Below, one piece after another: positions 60,065 through 64,000 of a DNA stretch of 64,000 nt (positions within the stretch are counted from its first letter, which is position 1; every line of letters begins with the position of its first letter). A model generated the notes under the pieces. That model saw nothing but the letters and a program-made list of their open reading frames with translations, had not been told where the DNA came from and did no database searches. The position numbers and the translations under genes were made by a program. Origin of the DNA: PHAA01 sp963665865. Lineage in GTDB: Bacteria; Bacillota; Syntrophomonadia; Syntrophomonadales; Syntrophomonadaceae. The DNA lies in contig CAXXWF010000001.1 of the NCBI GenBank assembly GCA_963665865.2, positions 310,001 to 374,000 of the forward strand, in the 5' to 3' direction.

Positions 60065-60913
60065 ATGAACAAGCAAGAACTGATTAAAAGGGTAGCTTAC
60101 TTCGTTGAAAACTCCGAAGATAACTATATATCCGAGCAAATTGCTATTTCTGAAAATGTTGCGGGAATGAAGATTTATGAGAAACCGATTTTTGCATTTG
60201 GATCTCCTGATGACGAGTATTTTAACTCATTTAAAGAACCTGCAATAATAGGGCAGCACTTCTTGCTGCCTCGAGAATGGCTGCCGGGAGCGAAAACTGT
60301 CGTTTCATTTTTTCTGCCATTCAGCAAAACTGTAAGAAAAGGGAATAGAAAAGATAAGTCCTGGCCTTCGGAAGAATGGCTGCATGGACGTATTGAAGGG
60401 CAGACTTTCCTGAACAAGTTGTGTGTATATTTGCAGGAAGAATTAATCAAGGCGGGATATAACACTGTCGCACCGTCTTTGGATCAAAGATTCTGGTCCA
60501 AGACTGGATCTAAAACCGATGACCATCCGGATGTGTCATTTACCAGTGCCTGGTCGGAGAGACATGTCGCTCATGCATGTGGACTCGGAACATTCGGACT
60601 TTCTAAAGGTCTAATAACCTCCAAGGGTATGGCGGGAAGATTTGGCAGTGTCGTAACCGATTTATACATTGCCCCTGATGAAAGAAATTACGAAACTTAC
60701 AATGAATATTGTTCATTGTGTGGTACATGTGTAAAGAAGTGTCCCGTCAATGCCATATCCCTGGAAGAAGGCAAAAATCATGCAATTTGCTCAGCATTCT
60801 TAGACCTAACTCTTGAAAAATTCAAACCGAGATATGGTTGTGGCAAATGTCAGATCGGTGTGCCGTGTGAAGGCAGAATCCCTAGAAAGAAAGGGGAGAG
60901 CGTGATCTCCTAA
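60065..60913 (+). CDS. QueG-like 4Fe-4S protein, right copy
   Basis: The 282-residue copy of the 40439 gene shares its whole length, including WPSEEWLHGRIEGQ, CGLGTFGLSKGLIT, the clusters CSLCGTCVKKCP and CGKCQIGVPCEG, and the MKIYEKPIF segment. ATG 60065 follows GGGGCGATGAA. It closes the right cassette. Substrate and QueG identity are not certain, since a HEAT-repeat C-terminus is missing. Confidence 0.85.
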   Translation: MNKQELIKRVAYFVENSEDNYISEQIAISENVAGMKIYEKPIFAFGSPDDEYFNSFKEPAIIGQHFLLPREWLPGAKTVVSFFLPFSKTVRKGNRKDKSWPSEEWLHGRIEGQTFLNKLCVYLQEELIKAGYNTVAPSLDQRFWSKTGSKTDDHPDVSFTSAWSERHVAHACGLGTFGLSKGLITSKGMAGRFGSVVTDLYIAPDERNYETYNEYCSLCGTCVKKCPVNAISLEEGKNHAICSAFLDLTLEKFKPRYGCGKCQIGVPCEGRIPRKKGESVIS

Positions 60914-60985
60914 ACTTTTCTGCTCTTTGCTCAAATTGTTATTTTCCATTATCTGCAGCACCCTCCATCCGCCTGATGGAACACG

Positions 60986-61054
60986 TGGAACACGGGGACG
61001 GTTCTCTCGTTCCAAACATTTTTTGTGGAACGAGAGAACCGTCCCCGTGTTCCA
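60986..61054. repeat. GGAACACGG-type REP palindrome
   Basis: Arms 60986-61014 and 61026-61054 are perfect 29-bp reverse complements around an 11-base loop. A short duplication of TGGAACACG precedes it. This is a second palindrome class, distinct from GGGACAGG. The remaining 60914-61276 shows no gene. Confidence 0.85.
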
Positions 61055-61276
61055 TTCTGCCGATATTCGCGTTTGTAACCAAACTTATTTAATATTTTTA
61101 TTTACTGAGTTGTTCTGAAAAACGCATTAGTAAGGTATGCGGATCTTAAGATATTTTGAATGGCGGGGAAAAAAAGTGTGCATAATTTGGATTCATTATT
61201 ACGAATGACAAAGCGGAAACTGGCATTAATCACCTCCTACCTTTGATTACTCGCTCTCCCTTATAGCTGATGGATT

Positions 61277-61900
61277 TCATTCTGGTCGTTTGTTGGCAAT
61301 TCCGTAAAACAAAATGTCCACTAATCCGTCGATTACTTCGTTATATCCTCCATCGACATCATTAGGATAACCCCTGCGGTTATTAATATTAATTATTGAT
61401 AATGTTAAATTCAAGGTACAATCAGTCAGCAAAGACACATCGAACTGGCGAAATATTCCGGCAGCAATGGCATCGTTAAAGTATTGCCTCATCATTGATG
61501 CGGATGGAGACCACATATCGGTCCATAAAATATCCTTTAAGTCGGGATCATGCTCGGATTCTACCAGGCCAATTTTTAGAAGGTTCATGTTTTCAACGAA
61601 TAATTTAACTCTGTCTTTAAAAAAATTACGCAGCGCAGTCTCCCCGTCCAGGGTTTTGATTTTGCCAAGTGTTGAATCAAGTGAATCCATAGCAATCTTG
61701 GGGCCGATTTGAGCAACCGCTTTTATGATAATCTGGCGTAGAATATCTTTCTTGGTAGGGAAATAATTAAATATGGTTCCTTCAGCCACACCTGCCTCGC
61801 GGGCAATCTCCTTGGTGGTGGCAGCATGAAAACCCTTTTCATTAATAACCTTGACCGCAGCCTCAAGAATTTTGTCTTTTGAATTAATTTCTTTTCCCAT
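61277..61900 (-). CDS. TetR/AcrR family repressor
   Basis: The 207-residue protein has a TetR helix-turn-helix (KGFHAATTKEIAREAGVAEGTIFNYFPTK split over residues 19-46) and a variable ligand-binding domain. The ATG follows ACAGGAGAATGATTAG. A large palindrome lies 20-50 bp upstream over its own -10, implying autorepression. The divergent gene at 62110 is the other likely target. The ligand is unknown. Confidence 0.9.
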   Translation of the reverse strand: MGKEINSKDKILEAAVKVINEKGFHAATTKEIAREAGVAEGTIFNYFPTKKDILRQIIIKAVAQIGPKIAMDSLDSTLGKIKTLDGETALRNFFKDRVKLFVENMNLLKIGLVESEHDPDLKDILWTDMWSPSASMMRQYFNDAIAAGIFRQFDVSLLTDCTLNLTLSIININNRRGYPNDVDGGYNEVIDGLVDILFYGIANKRPE

Positions 61901-61920
61901 CTAATCATTCTCCTGTTATA

Positions 61921-61950
61921 ATAATATGAGTGAGTGCTCACTCATATTAT
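61921..61950. promoter_or_regulatory. TetR-type palindromic operator
   Basis: ATAATATGAGTGAG (61921-61934) and CTCACTCATATTAT (61937-61950) are perfect 14-bp arms with two bases between. The GAGTGAG...CTCACTC core is common for TetR/QacR-type repressors. A minus-strand TATAAT (61946-61951) overlaps the edge. Confidence 0.85.
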
Positions 61951-62109
61951 AAATGAATAACGCTTCGCCTGTACATATAAAAATAGAAAATTATTATATT
62001 GGTCAAAGATGATATCCAGTTTAACAACCTAAGAACTCAACAAAACGACATTTCCTGTAAATATGTTCAATAATTGGGAATACCATGATGCAAAGGAGGA
62101 GAGAGACTG

Positions 62110-63219
62110 ATGGGACATATCGTAAACGCGAAGGAGGAGGTCTATCGGGCACTGGCCGAACGACTAAATAGGAATCCGATAGGGACGCCAATAAACGAGA
62201 GCCTAATGGAAATACTCCACCGCCTCTATACTGAAAGCGAAGCCATGGCGGGGAGCAAATTTCCCATGGTTCCTATGACACTGGATAAGATCGCAAACAT
62301 CACCGGAATGAAAGAAGATGTGTTGTTGAACACACTCGATGACATGGCCAACAAGGGGCTGGTGATAGACCTACCGCGCCGGGAAGGCACATACTATCTA
62401 CTGGCCCCGATGTTGATAGGTTTTTGGGAGTACACTTTCATGCGGGTTCGAGATGAGATCAACATGAAAGAACTGGCCAAACTGTTTAATAATTATTTTC
62501 AAGATCCCGCATTAGGGCGGGAGTTGATTGGCAGCAACACCAAGCTATTCAAAACGCTGGTCTATGAAAGCATCATTCCGGCAGTGGTGGAAACTGAGGT
62601 TTTAGACTACGAGAGGGCTTCAGTAATCATTCGCCAGTCCGGAGGTGGCTCGCTATCCCTCTGCGCCTGTCGGCACATGGCAAGCCACCAGGGCACAGCC
62701 TGCGAAGCGCCAATTGATACGTGCACTTCGCTGGGGTACATGGCGGAGTGGGTTGTGAGACGGGGTATGGGCAGACCGGCCACGGTGGACGAACTGCTGA
62801 GGGTGTTGGACCAGACGGAGAAGCTTGGTTTAGTACACCTGGGCGACAATGTGCTTAATGAATCGGTCTACATCTGCCACTGCTGCAGTTGCTGCTGTAC
62901 AGCACTGCGGGCCACCAGGGAGTATGGATTATTCAACACGCATCCGAGCAATTTCATTCCGGCGCTGAACGTGGATGAGTGTACCGCATGCGGCATTTGT
63001 GCCGAAAAATGCCCCGTCAGAGCGATCGGCATGTATGAAGCCGGAGGAGGGGGTGTGCAGCCGGAAATCAACCAGCTTCGCTGCATCGGATGTGGGGTTT
63101 GCGCCTCTGTCTGTCCCAATGGTGCCGTGAGCATGTCTCGACGCCCGGTATTGCATGTGCCCCCGGAGAATAAGATCGAGCAATTGACCCGTATTTCCAA
63201 GGAAAAAGGCAAGATATAA
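62110..63219 (+). CDS. Winged-helix / ferredoxin 4Fe-4S protein
   Basis: The 369-residue protein has an N-terminal winged-helix-like region (VPMTLDKIANITGMKEDVLLNTLDDM), then a cysteine-rich middle (SLCACRHM, CHCCSCCCTALRA) and two ferredoxin clusters (CTACGICAEKCP, CIGCGVCASVCP). I know this layout from anaerobes as uncharacterised electron-transfer proteins but cannot name a function. ATG follows GGAGGAGAGACTG. It is divergent from the TetR gene and probably controlled by it. Confidence 0.8.
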   Translation: MGHIVNAKEEVYRALAERLNRNPIGTPINESLMEILHRLYTESEAMAGSKFPMVPMTLDKIANITGMKEDVLLNTLDDMANKGLVIDLPRREGTYYLLAPMLIGFWEYTFMRVRDEINMKELAKLFNNYFQDPALGRELIGSNTKLFKTLVYESIIPAVVETEVLDYERASVIIRQSGGGSLSLCACRHMASHQGTACEAPIDTCTSLGYMAEWVVRRGMGRPATVDELLRVLDQTEKLGLVHLGDNVLNESVYICHCCSCCCTALRATREYGLFNTHPSNFIPALNVDECTACGICAEKCPVRAIGMYEAGGGGVQPEINQLRCIGCGVCASVCPNGAVSMSRRPVLHVPPENKIEQLTRISKEKGKI

Positions 63220-63441
63220 AGAGAACAGTTGATGATATTTAGGTACATTAATCAATGTGCCTCCGGAGCTGTTACTCAATTAAAATAGATTCTTTATTGG
63301 GAAAGGTCAGCAATGTATTATTTGAAAATATTCCAGTACTGCAATTTGTAAAAGGCTGAGACAAATTGCAAAGTTGGATTCTCTAACTGCGGTAAATTGA
63401 AGCGTTTTAAGGCTATTTGCAATTATTTACAGATACTCCAC
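63220..63441. other. Intergenic region, no gene seen
   Basis: AT-rich sequence between the Fe-S protein gene and the tRNA fragment. There is no ORF with a ribosome binding site and no obvious hairpin. The stretch just before the tRNA-like part (63380-63441) does not match a D-arm or acceptor strand. Confidence 0.5.
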
Positions 63442-63491
63442 TCTGACTTTTAATCAGGGCGTCTCGCGTTCGAGTCGCGGATGGCTTACCA
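63442..63491 (+). tRNA. 3' half of a tRNA-Lys (UUU), partial
   Basis: From the anticodon stem on, the cloverleaf is intact: TCTGA-CTTTTAA-TCAGG anticodon arm (63442-63458, anticodon TTT), variable loop, T-arm TCGCG-TTCGAGT-CGCGG (63464-63480), acceptor ATGGCTT, discriminator A and an encoded CCA (63489-63491). The expected D-arm and the AAGCCAT 5' strand are absent upstream. Such 3' tRNA fragments are usually left by site-specific integration, so this may be an attachment-site scar. Confidence 0.7.
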
Positions 63492-63724
63492 TTACAAAAG
63501 TAGAGAGGCTGTCCCAAATCCAAAAATGGATTGAGGTGCAGCCTCCATCTATATTCTTCCGGCTTTTGGACCATCGCAGCCTTGACTGGATTGTTATGTA
63601 TGTAGCGAAGCACAGTTAATAAATAGTCATCGTTTTCAACACATTCACTTCCATGACGCCCTTGAAAGACATGACCGCTTCGCACGTATTTACGGTTATA
63701 CCACCAAGCGTAGCTGGTATCCAC
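63492..63724 (-). pseudogene. Truncated REP-associated tyrosine transposase (RAYT, Y1_Tnp)
   Basis: The minus-strand frame keeps the C-terminal RAYT part: SYAWWYNRKYVRSGHVFQGR, DDYLLTVLRYIHNNPVKAA and QKPEEYRW. The N-terminal HUH and most catalytic motifs are missing, with an in-frame TAA just upstream of the GTG at 63724. The frame runs on through the antisense of the tRNA fragment, which is not protein-coding. RAYTs mobilise palindromes like those in this window. Confidence 0.8.
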
Positions 63725-63881
63725 TTACATACCCACTTACAAAGGGACGTTCTTTTTGTTGGCTAATGGCCAACAGAGGCCTGGAAGGTCTTTCGCTTTA
63801 CCTAAATAAGTACAAATTGAAAGGGCATTTCATATTGTATATTGTGGTTCACAAACCATATTAAGTATAGGAGGGTAAAAA

Positions 63882-64000
63882 ATGACACGAAAGAATTATG
63901 CATCTCATCATAAATTAACCCGGGATAATATTCCCGTTCAAGGCAACCTGGTTATTAACGGCGGTTTCGAGGACAATATAACCTTTTTTGGCTGGGAGAA
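63882..64000 (+). CDS. Partial surface/carbohydrate-binding-type protein, N-terminus
   Basis: An ATG at 63882 follows TATAGGAGGGTAAAA. Forty codons are visible: MTRKNYASHHKLTRDNIPVQ, then NLVINGGFEDNITFFGWE. The NGGFE...GW pattern is that of the beta-sandwich or NTTRR-F1-type N-terminal domains found on exported or spore-surface proteins. There is no signal peptide in the visible part. The rest lies beyond the window. Confidence 0.6.
   Translation, partial: MTRKNYASHHKLTRDNIPVQGNLVINGGFEDNITFFGWE

Noticed and set aside
63413..63497. C-terminal part of the minus-strand transposase frame
   Set aside because: It reads through the antisense of the tRNA fragment and does not match the RAYT family.

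Overview
The window reads as chromosomal DNA of a spore-forming, strictly anaerobic or microaerotolerant Bacillota of the Clostridia type. A Syntrophomonas- or Peptococcaceae-like fatty-acid oxidiser is my best guess, inferred from a complete beta-oxidation operon under a sigma-54 activator, a Spo0E-like sporulation phosphatase, a UvsE endonuclease, a DUF3243 protein, AGGAGG-type ribosome binding sites and many TTG/GTG starts. No rRNA, complete tRNA or CRISPR array is visible.

Layout. 0-2 kb: a 5' gene fragment, a lone TnpB-type IS200/IS605 element, then a promoter-to-terminator unit of about 437 nt with no credible gene, which looks like a large structured non-coding RNA. 2-6.4 kb: an FMN reductase, a YgbA-like protein, a CcdA/TlpA thiol-redox pair, a MerR/TipAS regulator with a textbook 19-bp-spacer promoter, and a polysaccharide deacetylase. 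6.4-16.7 kb, minus strand: a CBS-PAS-PAS-AAA+-HTH sigma-54 activator, a -24/-12 promoter with an upstream palindrome, a Com-like zinc ribbon, then thiolase, hydroxyacyl-CoA dehydrogenase, crotonase, acyl-CoA dehydrogenase, a two-subunit CoA-transferase and a CaiB-type CoA-transferase. 16.8-23.9 kb: small and membrane proteins, UvsE, a divergent pair of XRE regulators, Spo0E-like, a methyltransferase and DUF3243. 23.9-38.6 kb: an RND efflux pair, an aminotransferase behind an attenuator-like leader, a rifampicin-phosphotransferase-like PEP-utilising enzyme, SodA, an MFS exporter, a YjgB-like lipoprotein, a 38-residue lysine-rich protein and a metallophosphoesterase.

38.8-60.9 kb is the most structured part. 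Two related cassettes (DUF3795 protein, Fpg-like protein, QueG-like Fe-S protein) lie in the same orientation on either side of a urea module. The Fpg-like gene of the left cassette is an internally deleted remnant. The urea module holds three two-component proteins, three tandem ~172-bp repeats with a conserved, partly covarying nested hairpin, the urea ABC transporter urtABCDE and urease ureABC-EFG-D. The likely logic is import of scarce urea, nickel-urease hydrolysis to ammonia, and control by the adjacent kinases and AraC-type response regulator.

60.9-64 kb: a TetR regulator with its palindromic operator, a winged-helix/ferredoxin protein, the 3' half of a tRNA-Lys (a possible integration scar), a truncated REP-associated transposase and the start of a surface-type protein.

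Palindromic REP-like elements recur at 16.85, 17.2, 30.0 and 61.0 kb. Decayed genes are frequent: an NQO-type flavoprotein, the Fpg-like remnant, a metallophosphoesterase, the RAYT and the tRNA half. All family assignments are from reading motifs; no database search was possible.
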